Source: Hibiscus mutabilis
Taxonomy: Eukaryota; Streptophyta; Magnoliopsida; Malvales; Malvaceae
Assembly: GCA_019671005.1 (NCBI GenBank)
Contig: CM033745.1
Coordinates: forward strand, 40,593,834-40,657,833
Reading direction: 5' to 3'
Length of the DNA: 64,000 nt
The notes beneath the pieces were generated by a model that saw nothing but the letters and a program-made list of their open reading frames with translations, did no database searches and was not told the DNA's origin. Position numbers and translations under genes: made by a program. This document shows positions 32,081-43,593 of the stretch, in pieces (within the stretch, counting starts at the first letter, position 1; every line of letters starts with the position of its first letter).

Positions 32081-33268
32081 TTTTAAATCCGGGACTGTTT
32101 GAAAAACCCTTTTTTAATTAAAAGATGGCATATGAGGGAAATTCTTAAAAGAACTCGTATTTTGAAATAAAATTTGGAGTGGCCACCGATCACTTGGTTT
32201 AGGTAGAGTAGACACCAAAAAACAAAACCACAGATTCTAAGTTCAAGAATCGATTACGTGTGGGGAAGGGTTAGCACCCCCACCACACCCAAAAATTGGT
32301 ACCTAAAGGATCGTATCGTATTTACCAAGACAAATTGAAATTTGGTTTAATTTAACGTTTAATCCCTAAAAATGTATGCATGATAACATAAATAAAATTT
32401 GCCTCGATATTCATGGTACCAAAATAGATAACACCCAAAGATCGGGATGACACTCCCACTAGAATACTGGAACAAAAGGCCTAATACTATATGCATATCA
32501 ATATTAAATATTAAATATTAAATGCATGAACATGGCATATACACTCAAATAAAATATAATGGCATATACACTCAAATAAAACATAATGGCATATACACAC
32601 AAATAAAAACATAATGGCGTATATACTCAAATAAAACATAATGGCATATACACTCAAATACAACACAATTTAAAGTACCAAAGGAGATGACACCCAGAGA
32701 CCGAGATGACACTCTTAATCAAATATTTAGACCCTAAAAACTAGATCTAACATGACATACAAAATATATATATTATAAAAGCATGCCAATAAAACACATA
32801 ACCAACAAAATTATATTACCCTTTATCTAAACTAACATTGATAATACGAAAACAAGGATCAAATTTTACCCCACTAAAAGCTCAGATGATGAAATTTGAC
32901 CCACCCTACCAAGATCTCCGCGCCATGAGCCAAAACTTACCCGATTGAACCTCAAAAGGATTTTCAATCGAATGATGGATCGAACCATATGGAAAATAAT
33001 TCCCTGGTGAGAGCACTGCTCTCGAGTCGGGTGAGTCAAGGGCACTGCCCCTTCACCCGACCATGGCTCTCTCCATGGCTTCGCCCCTTCCAAAGGCCTC
33101 TCCCCTACCTTTTATAGGCAAAGTGAGGGGGTAAGGTGACGTGGCTCAATGAGAGACACATACTTTCCTTCCTTTTTTTTTACAATTTCTAATATATTTT
33201 TTATTTAATAACACTATTAACAATACTTCTATAATATTATACAACCCTGACAAAAATGAGTGATTACA
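32081..33268 (-). repeat. S2, solo LTR inside TEK2 RT
   Basis: 1188 bp, TGTAGCGACATTT to GTGATTACA, with flanking 5-mers ATAAG and CTAAG. No internal region. Removal with one duplication copy gives an uninterrupted RT reading (VFWPYLYQFVVVF). A minus-strand TATA box (TATAAAAGG) is at 33108-33116, so it is probably oriented like TEK2. Family differs from the other LTRs here. The frame 32866-33093 is not a gene. Confidence 0.83.
32530..32665. repeat. About 27-bp tandem repeat in S2, five units
   Basis: Units of the type ATAATGGCATATACACTCAA plus ATAAAAC, differing by single bases. Located in the U3 part of the LTR on the minus strand. Confidence 0.85.
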
Positions 33269-33800
33269 CTAAGTAGGGCCAGAATACCTGATTCATTAGG
33301 TCCATAAAAGCTACAAGAGCATTAGTCAATCCAAAACGCATCACTAAAAACTCGTAATGCCCATATCTAGTGTGAATGGCTGTCTTTGCAACATCAGATC
33401 CTTTTATCTTCATCTGATAGTACCCAGAACGAAGATCAATCTTCGAGAAAATTGTAGCTCCCCAAAACTAGTCGAACAAGTCATCAATCCTAGGTAGTGG
33501 GTACTTGTTTTTGACTATCAGCTTATTCAACTTCCGATAACCAATACACAGCCTGGGAGAACCATCAGTCTTTTTCACGAACATGACGAGAGCTCCCCAA
33601 GGGGAAGAGCTCTTGCAACTGAATCTTCAGTTCCTTAAGCTTTTTAAAAGCCATATGGTAAAGAGCCATAGATACCGGTGCATATCCTAGATAGGTCTCA
33701 ATCTCGAACTCGACATCTCTATCCGGTGGTAACTTAGGTAACTCCTCTGGGATCATTAGGAAACTCACTAACAGTGCGAATCTCCTCAATCTTCGATAGG
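33269..33800 (-). pseudogene. TEK2 RT N-terminal half
   Basis: Minus-strand pieces: the frame 33565-33789 has PEELPKLPPDRDVEFEIETY and LKELKIQLQEL (protease-RT joint). Later pieces, in other frames, read RYGHYEFLVMRFGLTNA and FMDLMNQVFWPY up to the S2 insertion point. At least one shift (near 33590) and several stops. Confidence 0.82.
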
Positions 33801-34330
33801 GAACCCTTGGTATTTAGGAAACATGCAATGAAGGTCTGATATCCTTTCTGGATCATCCTGTCAGCCGTTAGAGTAGATACCACATTCGATAGAAAAACCT
33901 AATGTCTCCAACTAACACCACTGTCCGATCATCATAAGTCTTTGGTACTGCTCTCTTGGACTCACAATTTAGGTTTACCCAATGTTCAATCAACCAATCC
34001 ATACTAAGGACTAGATCAAACTCTTCTAGCGACAACTCCATAAGGTTAGCAGGAAAGATCTCCCCTTGAACCTCAAGGGGACACCGCCTGAAACCCTAGT
34101 CACAACCACTTATTGGCCCACTAGACTTATAATAGTAACCGCACTCTCGGTGGTCTCATTTGGAATCTAAAGGTCTTGGGATACAGATTTTGAAACATAG
34201 GAATGGGTGGAACCGTTGTCAAGCAATGCAAAGTATGGAACAAATATATAGTATATGTACCTGCAATGACGTCTAGCTCATCTCTGTTGTCACGACGTCT
34301 AGTGGCATAAACAAGCGCAGGCTACCTAGC
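33801..34330 (-). pseudogene. TEK2 aspartic protease region
   Basis: Active-site segment FALLDNGSTHSYVSKS is readable at about 34190-34240 and the conserved end DWLIEHWVNLNC at about 33965-34005, in different frames. The active Asp is kept. The rest is interrupted by stops. Confidence 0.7.
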
Positions 34331-35529
34331 CTCGGTCATAACTGGTCCTCCACTCTGATGGCTCAACCTTGATTACAGCCTCTAACCAGAGTTTGAACAG
34401 ATGTTTGTGCATGAGCAGGTGTTTGGGTACGAGCAGGGGTTTGAGTGGATGCCCCTTTAGAAGGGGAGCATGGGCATTCCTTCAGGAAATGGTCTATGGA
34501 CCCACATCGGAAGCAAGCACCAATCATCTTCCAACATTCTCTTTTGGGAGTCAGCGGTACGAATTCTCTTATTCGGACATTCGTGGGATTCACCTTGACC
34601 AGAAGGTCTCCTAGATCGATCCTGATCTCGACCTCAGTCTCAATCTCGATCTCGTTCGCTTTGGCTAGCTGCCATCATCTCCATCTATTCTGCAGTTTTA
34701 GCCTGATTTACCAGGTCTTGAAACACCTTATCATGATGTGTAGCCACTGATCACGTGTCCCAATACGGAGGCCCTCTAAGAACTTAACACATCTGTCTTT
34801 CTCGATGGAAACCAAACTAGTACCATATCTTTGTAAATCCAGAAACTGCAACTCATACTCTACAATAGTCATAGAACCCTACACCAGGTCATTAAAAGCC
34901 TGATGCCCCTCCCTCAAGAACTGTTCACCCAGAAATCGATTTCTAAACCGCTCCTTAAAGAAATACCAATTCAACCGATCAAAAGGAACGTTGCTCACAA
35001 TAGATTCCCACCAGGTGTGGGTATTACCGTTCAGCATAGACACAACACCCAAATATTTTCTGGAGGGCTCAGAACCTATCTCATTCATGCATCTCTCAGT
35101 ATCATACAACCACTCCTCAACCTCAGTTGGTGCTCCACTGAGAGATCTCGAAAAAGTCTTGATCCTGTTAGCAAACATGGTTTGAGAGATAGAGGCCTCA
35201 AGAGTGACGCCTGATGCTCTGACCACACCCTGGATCAACTGAAGAAACTATTTGCTTAAGGTCTCATCAGTAACTCTAGCCATAGGCATCGGCTCAAAAA
35301 TTGTCGCTCTTCTAACTAGAGTAGTCATGTCAATACCAGGAGCAAGTGGTAGAGCAGTCGGAACTAATGGACCATGTAGGGTGGGAGGCTCCTCAGGAGC
35401 CGGAGGATCAATAGTGGTAGAAGCAACTATAAGAGTAGGTGGATCACCCACCATATCATGTAACGAGTGCACGAACCTGGCATTTCGACCTTGCCCACGG
35501 GTGGGTCGACGGCCTCTTCTAGTGCTCAT
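34331..35529 (-). pseudogene. TEK2 Gag
   Basis: Start MSTRRGRRPTRGQGRNARF at 35529. The first frame stops at 35248 and reading resumes in the same frame (LIQGVVRASGVT), so one stop codon divides it. The capsid core has EVEEWLYDTERCMNEIGSEP, SMLNGNTHTWWESIV and FFKERFRNRFLGEQFLREG. After a break, 34363-34593 has an intact zinc knuckle CFRCGSIDHFLKECP (C-x2-C-x4-H-x4-C) and a Thr/Pro-rich tail. Plus-strand frames over the same bases are shadows. Confidence 0.87.
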
Positions 35530-35705
35530 CTCAGAGAATCTCTACAAGGGAAAGAAACTTAAGGTCAGTTTATGACACTGGAGAATCAAACACAATTAAA
35601 CATAGAATTTGGTGACATGGCCCAAATTTAAAATACTTTTGTAAAATGTTTCCAGAATTGTACTTTAACTGGACTCATCCAAAGCCTAAGGCTGTAAAAC
35701 CAAAA

Positions 35706-35717
35706 GCTCTAATACCA
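35706..35717 (-). other. TEK2 primer binding site, initiator-Met tRNA type
   Basis: Minus strand reads TGGTATTAGAGC, one transition away from the standard site TGGTATCAGAGC. It is 6 bases from the LTR edge. Confidence 0.85.
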
Positions 35718-35723
35718 ACCAAA

Positions 35724-38333
35724 TATAACCCCTTAGATAAGCCAATGCAGATTGATAATGTCTAACAGGGCACATCTCAACTTAAATACTCAAGTAGAAA
35801 ACATGTTAAAAACACAAGAACTAATTTTAAATAATATTAACAAAAAGATCTGGCATGAGATGGTGATGATATTAATAGACATATTAAATATCAGTTACAA
35901 AATATGTAGTATCACCTATAGTAGCAAAATGCTCATAGTATAAAATCATACACCCCAAAATAAAATAGGCACATGTCACCCTGAATAACAAGAGGTGGAT
36001 AGAAACATTACAACTTGGTGAAGTACAAAATGTGTCGATCGTCCAATGTCAGGTACAGGGTAGCCTATCCAAAATATTTGAAAAAGGAGAAAATTGAGGT
36101 GTGAGCTAGGGAGTTCAGTGTGTTCCAATACTGCAAGCCAAAAATAAGTACTACAACAATGAAATAAACATTATATTTCAAAAATATGTGATTCAAATAG
36201 TGGTATGGTTCATTTAAAGTCTTTATCTACCCTCAAACTAAATTCAAATATGTATTTCCCCCCAAACTGCATCTATAAAGGCGTTAACCCAGGGCCATTA
36301 GGCGTAGGTGCCATCCTAAAGGAATAATTTAGGTCCGGTAGGAATCACCCTAGCCGACGTAAAAGAACCTGAAACTGTAGGAATTACTAGTAGGATCAGG
36401 GCTGAACCTACAATAACTTCATACGGTATCCCAAGTACCCCGGTAATAGTCTTGGCAGTAATTTCACTAATCAGTAGCAGCAATAATTATAGTAAATATG
36501 AAGCATGCAATTATTTTTAGTAAAACGGTAACTAGAGAGCATACTGTTCAATCATGTATTTAGGCATAAATCAGGCAGGTGAATCAATCATACATAAAAT
36601 TAAGAAACATATCAAGTTTGCAAAACCAGTAGTTATCAGTCATGTGCACATATTTAGTTCAAACAAAACATTTAAAAACATGGATATAACACTCAAAGAA
36701 CACACCTCAAAAGTATGATCAGGTCGGTCGGTCGGATGGTCTATTGAGTACCAATGTGACGCTTAAATACTGTGCTAGAACTTAAGACATATTAATTCTT
36801 AAATCAGTTCGGGTGAGTTTCTTTACCATGATAATTCACAATGTACCAATACATATGAGTCACAACGCAATCACGTTTTCACTTGTACTGAGAGGAGCTG
36901 GGCTGGGCAGATGCACGGTCAGGAGAACCTCTAGTACCTTTAAAACAATGATATGATATGTCAGTCCTTTATTTAATAACCTTTCTCAAATAATTTAACT
37001 TAAAACATATGCATGTACGAGTTTGAAGTCCAATCCAGAGGCTTTCGGGTTAGAATTTCGCAAAATAGGCTCCAAAAACAGACTTAGGACACCGAGAAAT
37101 ATAAAATAGGAGCTTTAAAAAAAGTTAACTTTTTGGTCAAAGTCAATACTGACGTCATCGGTCAATGTCAATACTGACATTAGTAGTCAAATTCAACATT
37201 GACATCATGCTGACATTAGTAGCCATTAGGCCTGAATCGAGTGAGTTAACTCATTGAGTTGACTCGGGCGAGTTAACTCACTAAGTTGACTCGGTCAATG
37301 AGTTGACTCAGTTTGAGTCGAGTATGGGTCAGATATGGGTCGGTCAACGGGTCGGGTTGATTTTGGTCTTGGGTCCGTTTGGTTGATCAAGTTTGGGCTG
37401 AGGCCATTGGGCCTTAAATAGGCCAGCCCAAGAGCTTTAATAACCGGTCTAATGGGTTATCAGACCGGGTAGGTCAGACCAACCCAAACCATTGGCTAGA
37501 CCTTGTTTAAACCGGTCCAACTGGTTTGATTCAAAGACCACCGTACCAAGCAATTGAAAAGTACCCTAGGACGACGCATAGAGCCCATGTGTGGCCTTGG
37601 ACGGTCGAAAAAGTGCCAAAACTGCATATTTTCTCCAGATCGCTCCAAACAACTCTCAACAACAAAAAGATAAAGCCAAACATAGGCAGAAACTCACCCA
37701 AAACTTACCCAGATTTAGGAAGGAGACTTGGAACGTCGTAACTCCGGTGATGCTCTAACCAACAACGGGTGGAGCTTTTGAGGGTTAGGTTTCGATCGGC
37801 TCGACCTAGAGAAGATGATGGCAACAACCACTTCATTAACCGACGTCTACGGTGGCCAGAAATGATATAGAAAAGGGGCGGTGAAATAAGTGTTATTAAA
37901 TGAACCCTTAAACTATTCTTGACGGTGAATGATAAGGAGATAGGGCGAGTGGTGGCCGAGGCTGAGACTGGTGTGCAACGATGATTGGCTGGGTGACGAT
38001 GGTGTACGACACCATCGAACAGTGGGGCAGATCGGGAGGATGGCTAGAGTGTTGATTGAATGGGGAAGATGAACGATCTGATAATTTGGGGTGGTTCGAA
38101 TTAAATGAGCAATAAATGGGGTGGCTGGGATATTTTATTTGTTTATTAATATTTGGTTCAGACATTCAAGAACCATTTATTAATAAACTGATACATACTA
38201 ATTCCAGAATATGGTCTTAGCTCAAATGGTTAAGGCTCATGTAATTGAATCCTAGGTTGCGAGTTCAACTCCCCCAATCACTAGTTTTTCATTTTTATTC
38301 ATTTTCATATTTTTATAAACTAGGGGTGTTACA
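35724..38333 (-). repeat. TEK2 5' LTR
   Basis: 2610 bp; the start has decayed to TATAACCCC, the end is GGGGTGTTACA. It keeps about 420 bp (36682-37101) missing from the other copy. It holds dense TTGAC words (37133-37345), TGACGTCA at 37150-37157 and the tRNA-like module at 38218-38272 (TAGCTCAAATGG, GAGTTCAACTCC). Frames at 35752-35943, 37526-37741 and 37908-38165 are not credible genes. Confidence 0.88.
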
Positions 38334-38840
38334 GTAACTGCTTGTGTGTAGATTAGTTTATTTAAAATATCAAGATTATTATGTGTTTTAGTAATTCACG
38401 TGTTTATTAATTTATCCAAAGGAAAAATAATATTTAACAAAATTTCAACAACTACGACGATAAATGTGTGATAATTAGAAGGTATTTTATGTGAGCAATA
38501 CGTTAGTCTAAATATTAATTTATTGTTTGACATAGTATATTGTCAATGTTTGATTGTTACAATAAGAGTACCGCTTACAGTTAATATTATTGTCCAAAGA
38601 CTTGATATTAATGTTGTGCTTGGTATCTTGAGGGGAACTAACCATTATTTTGAATTTATTTGTTTACTTATGAATATATATATATATATGAGTGTTTTTA
38701 TTTATTTATTTATTTTGTTCAATATTTACCTAATTTATCTTATGTTGTCGCAATATATGCTATTTTACATTCTATGCTCATGTTTAGTGAAACTAATGTC
38801 AAGGAATAAAAAAGACATTTACATATAGTATTTGGATGTA
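38334..38840 (+). other. COP1 leader, second part
   Basis: After the target duplication GTAAC, sequence 38339-38532 completes the second copy of the leader repeat begun at 27541-27573. The frame 38523-38828 is hydrophobic and AT-rich but crosses this leader repeat and a TA microsatellite; I do not take it as a gene. Confidence 0.5.
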
Positions 38841-39540
38841 TGAACATAGACTTTTCACTAAGGAAATAACATTTTATACATCTCATTGTGATAAACATCT
38901 ATAAAAAAATTTGAGAGGTGAGATCGTTCAAATTGCATGAGCCTAATGATCATAAAACACAATATTCTAAAGTCTTTAGGAGCACAAATCTAAAGAGATT
39001 ACTCATACTAAGGGTTTCCTTGATAAAATTGAGAAACATTTTGCAAAAAAGGTTAAGGTTACTATAACATCACTTTTGACTTACTTGATGTCTATAAAGT
39101 ATTAGTGTCAAAGAAATGTAAAGGAGCACACTATGAAAATGCTTAATCTTGCTTCAAAATTTAAGACACATAAGATCGAACTTTCTAACAATTGCTTGTT
39201 CTTATGCTTTGGTACCGCTTCTTATACAATTTAACCAATTAAAAAAACAATTACAACTGTCAAAAGGAAAAGTAAGTTCTAAATGAGCTCATTTTCTCAT
39301 TGCGTTAAAGAGAAAGAAAAATTGAAGCATTATAAGTGTAAAAGTACTCATTTGATTATTGCTCATTTAGTTAGTATCTCTAAGAATAAGGGCAATAAAA
39401 ATATTAGAATAAAATTGCTAAAGGCCCAACTCAAAAGAAACAACAATAAGTTAAAAGGGTTGATTCTTTTTTGATAAGTTAGGACACATTTGAAGAAATT
39501 AAACTTCAAAAGTGAGCAACTACTTTGGTTATTTTGAGTG
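38841..39540 (+). pseudogene. COP1 Gag, decayed
   Basis: Plus strand, mostly without an open frame. Recognisable copia Gag pieces include NLASKFKTHKIELSNN (about 39145-39195) and, in the open stretch 39283-39474, HCVKEKEKLKHYKCKSTHLI followed by a Lys/Asn-rich segment. A degenerate zinc knuckle (DKLGHI) is at about 39470-39490. The reading then jumps to the integrase tail within a few tens of bases, so protease and most integrase were deleted before or after the nested insertions. Confidence 0.65.
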
Positions 39541-39687
39541 ATATATGGGCTATAAATTTTATGATCTCACAAATAGGAATTATTTAAAGAGAGATCTATA
39601 ACATTTTTAGGATGTTGAGTTTGGAGGGAGAAATAAGGTTAGATACATTGCTTTTGTGGAGGAATTGAATTATAATTTAATTCATAC
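39541..39687 (+). pseudogene. COP1 integrase C-terminal scrap, cut by TEK3
   Basis: Plus strand reads MGYKFYDLTNRNY and DVEFGGRNKVRYIAFVEEL in broken frames, the tail of Tork-like copia integrase. The frame stops at CATAC (39683-39687), the target duplication of TEK3, and resumes at 59400 in phase. Confidence 0.75.
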
Positions 39688-42197
39688 TCTAACACACCTA
39701 ATAAAATATAATTAAAATACAAGGAAAAAAAGAAGAAATATGGAATGAAAATGAATGGGAGAGTGCTTTCTTAGGGTGTTGAACTCATGACCTTGGCCTT
39801 GTTACCCTATGCCTTAACTATTTGAGCCAAGTGCTCATATTTTTCAAGTATTGGAATGGAATATACTTTGAAGTAGGAATTTGGGGTTTTAACCGAAGTT
39901 AAATATCACTCTGACTCCTCACCTACCCTTATTCAATGTCTATTTGAATCTGAATTTTGAGAGAGGGATAATCTAGAATTCTCTCAAGCTTTCTCCCCAA
40001 CCACCACCGTTTAACATCTCTGATCTCCCTTATCGCAGATGCGTGGTGTACATCGCCACCATCAGTCGAGCCGCCTTTTAAACCTAAACCTAACGCCATC
40101 AGCCACTCGCACCGCCGCATCGTCAGTTTCTATGGAAGTTAGCTTGAAGGTTCGTTGAAACCCCAAGGACGTCGTCCCTCTATTTTCTACATTTTTCGAC
40201 CACCTCTATCATCCCGCTGTCGTACTAACACTAGTAGTGAGCTCCTAGTGTCAAGGCGAGCAAAACCCCGATGGCCGATCATTGATTCGTTGTCGTTAGG
40301 GGCCTCATCGGAGCTTGTCCGGATCGACTGTATCTCATCCATTTTGGTATGTTTTGGCAAGGCTTCCGGCTTAAATCTGTTTTTTTCAAGATAATGGGTG
40401 ATTTGTGATTGTTTATGGTGTTTTCTGATGTTTTTTAGCCATTTGGCCCCCGCGTGGCGACCACACACCATCTTGGGTGATTTCTGGTCACTTGAGACTA
40501 TGGCCCTCGAACCAGACCGACTGAACCAGCCTTGGACCCAGTCTGGCCTATGAATCAAGCCTGCTTGACCTGATAAACTGACCCAACCCAAACTGGTCCA
40601 ATAAAAGATTAGGCCCAAGTTCTTTAGCTTTTGGGCCAGCCTGCATAAAAGCCCAAACCTAAATCTGTTTGACCGACTTGACTCAAGCCTGACCTATTCG
40701 ACCCGACTCCAACCGGTCTAACCCAGCCCGACCCGTTGACTAAGTTAACTAACCCGAGTTAACCTATTGGTTGAGTTAAGTCACTCGAGTCAACTCAGTC
40801 GATTCAACTTAACTGAGTCAAGTTAGTTGACTCATTAACCTAACTGTTGACCCATTCATCGTTCACTTTGACCAAAAGTCAACTTTTTTTGGAAAACCCT
40901 AATTCATGTTTATTGACTTCATGACTTCGTTTTTGAAGTCTGTTTCACGAAATTCTAACCTGAAAGCCTCCGAATCTGACCTTGAACCCGAGAATGCATG
41001 TGTTTAGTTTTTCAGTTTAAGAGTTATGTGATCAAGCTAAGGATTGATTATGAATTATGTTTAATCGAAGGTATTCCAATATCTTCGTATATGAGATGTT
41101 GAGAATGTCAATTTTGGGTTTGAGAGTGTTCGAATTTCGTTTTAAAGGACAACCAAATTAAGAAGGATTCAAGGTAATACATTACTACCTCTTGCACGCT
41201 TTATGATACATGTTGATCTTCGGTTAAAGTATGCACGATTATGATTGACTGTTTTTTCAACTCTTCTTGAGTCAATTCGATTACAAAGTAAAAGAATGGT
41301 AATTTGGATAAGATCAAACTATTCGAAAAAGAACTTAGATAGACCAAAAGGATCTTGAGTTCAGTAAGTGATTAATAGAACAATTAATCTCCCAATTCGA
41401 TTAATAGTGTTAAAGGATTCAATGTCAAAAATATTTGGATATGAAATTACAAAAATTCCCTTGAGGTATAAGAATGACTAAAATACCCCTTGCAACGAAA
41501 GCGATATAGAAAGCTGCACTAGAACTGGTAAAACAACTGATTCATCTAAAAACCTTGAATTACTTGGAAAGTTATGGTAACAAGACTTAAACCTTTGAGA
41601 TTGTAAAGTACTTGGATTTTCATGAATTCTGAATAAATCTCTGAAGATATATTTAAAGAAAACTATTCGTATGCCTGAATTAATCAAAGTGGCATAAAGT
41701 ATTAAATTGATTGAAATAATAAAAGGATTGGAAATATTGATAAGGCTGAATTGACCGGAATGATCGTAATGACCAAAAAGATTGATGTACCCTCAAGCAT
41801 CGAAAATTTCCAAATTAACTAGAATGATGGATAAACCCCCGAGTTCTGATATGAATGAATTGTTTGGAATTATTGAATGGATGACTGAAACAACATTGAG
41901 TACTTAAATGATTGAAATACCTATGTGACTTGAGATAAGTGGAAGCTTGGAAAATCATGAAATTTCCAATAGATCGCAAATGATTGTAATGCCCCGATGG
42001 GTTTGAGGCCTGACTCATGTATATAATTCACTCTTGATAATGCTATAACACTGAAGAAAACCACTCGAACAATGTTTGACTGCTCAGGGTAGGTCCAGTG
42101 ATGTCTTACGAAAGTGACTCATTCCACTATACAATGTAGTTAGTATTGGGAAATGTATACATGTGAGGTACATATGTTCGAATACTTGGTAAGTACC
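39688..42197 (+). repeat. TEK3 5' LTR, first part
   Basis: Starts TCTAACACACC, decayed from TGTAACACCCC, and aligns with 55579 onwards. It has the antisense tRNA-like module (B-box complement 39775-39786, A-box complement 39818-39830) and clustered TTGAC/GAGTCAACTC words (40735-40880). Frames at 39929-40618 and 41478-42018 lie here on both strands; they match positions of frames in the 3' LTR only because the LTRs are copies, and have no protein features I know. Confidence 0.85.
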
Positions 42198-43593
42198 TGT
42201 TAACTTCCCAAAAGTACTGATTTTCATATATATTTTACCATGCGTTTGCTTAACTTTGAGTACATATTCATGCATTTAGTTATTAGAATCATGCATTTGC
42301 ATTAAGGAGTTAATAAACGTTTCTTTTACCAGAGTAAAGGTGTATTTCCTGGTTGTGGTAGGTTAGGAGCAGGATTGGCAGTATAGGTTTGGCAGAGCAA
42401 AGCATGAAGAGCATAATGCCATGTTTTATTAGCAAACGAATGCCAAGCTTGGTTGGCAAAAGAATGCCAAGCTCGTTGGAAAAAGATCAATGGCCGATGA
42501 TGTCAACCCTAGCCAAAACCTGATCAACTCAAATTGAAAAGAGGATAAAGAGATAAACACGCTTATCCTATCACACACTTAGATTTCAAATTTAAACCCA
42601 ATCTAGAGTTTCCACATGTGCCTATTTAAAGGAAGAGAAGATATCGATCAACAACAACTGGAAGAAGAAGAAGAGGCTACACCGTGGTGAAGAGGACGAC
42701 TTGTGGTTGGACTAGGCTAGACCAAGGGCTTTGGAGCCATTAAAGGACTGCATCGACGGATCTCCTTCATTGCCTATTTTTTCTTTGGTTTAATTTTGTT
42801 TTTATGGTGATGTTCTTTGAAAACAATTTGGTGTGGATGGAACCCCAGCCATGAACTATGCTTTTATAGTTGGTTAGGGATGTTTGCTTTTGACACTTTG
42901 TTTATGTTTGGTTTTAATAATTTAAATTCCTTGACATTGTTTTCTATCTGGAACGTACTTCAATTTTCTAAATTCTTTGCCATACGATAGTTGGCATTGT
43001 TTGGTTCTTATGCCTTAATATCTTAACAGACTTGAGAGAAGCTTCGACAGAAGATGTTCAAGTATATGAGCTTACTTCGAAAGTGATTCCACCCCTTACG
43101 AGTATAGATTGAAACGTAATCAAGTTAATTAATGAAAAACTTCACTATAGACATATAAGGGTTTAACATGGTTAATTTAGGGTATTTCCATTGACAAAGG
43201 CAATGCTACTCCTTAATCTGCTCGGCAATAATTTTAAGGCAGGATGTTATTAATAGCTGGCATAGCTAGCGTAAAATCTAGGCAGCCCTTGCCAACGCTC
43301 ATAACCATTTGAATACACTTGTTTGCCAAACTGACTGAACTTTACTTTATTTTACCTTAGTTATTTTTCTTAATCTTAAACACAACTTTCATATAAAAAT
43401 CATTTGTTTCAAATCACAAGTAAAGATCGTGGCAATTAATTTGTGGACAATCCCTGTGGAGATGATACTCAACTCACTACTGTATTACTTCCTGACCATG
43501 TATTCTTGCATGTAAAAGACGTATTCTTGGCATTATTTATTTGTATATTTACACTAAATACTTAATCTTTTGCCATGCAATATTACGTCGATA
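42198..43593 (+). repeat. S3, solo LTR (Athila-like) inside TEK3 5' LTR
   Basis: 1396 bp flanked by perfect GTACC repeats (42193-42197 and 43594-43598). The 3' LTR of TEK3 reads straight through at this point (about 58040). It starts TGTTAACTTCCC; its far end (GTCGATA) has lost the CA. The stretch ACAATCCCTGTGGAGATGAT near 43450 matches, in reverse, the equivalent part of ATH1 and S4 LTRs, hence Athila-like in plus orientation. Contains an oligo-GAAGAA run near 42660; no gene. Confidence 0.82.

Larger units (their letters stand above)
27574..38333 (-). mobile_element. TEK2, complete but dead Tekay-type chromovirus
   Basis: 10.76 kb, minus strand. LTRs at 27574-29720 and 35724-38333; flanking 5-mers GTGAC (27569-27573) and GTAAC (38334-38338) are a target duplication with one change. 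Primer site, Gag with zinc knuckle, protease, RT, RNase H, integrase and chromo-like domain are all present in the expected order, broken by stops and shifts. Solo LTR S2 interrupts RT. Inserted in the COP1 leader. LTRs are related to those of TEK3. Confidence 0.88.

Noticed and set aside
38523..38828. 101-codon hydrophobic frame, possible membrane protein
   Set aside because: Begins in the COP1 leader repeat and includes a TA microsatellite and ATTT repeats; composition explains the hydrophobicity.
40187..40618. 143-codon minus-strand frame in TEK3 5' LTR
   Set aside because: The other LTR copy does not keep the same open frame, and no domain is visible; LTR chance frame.
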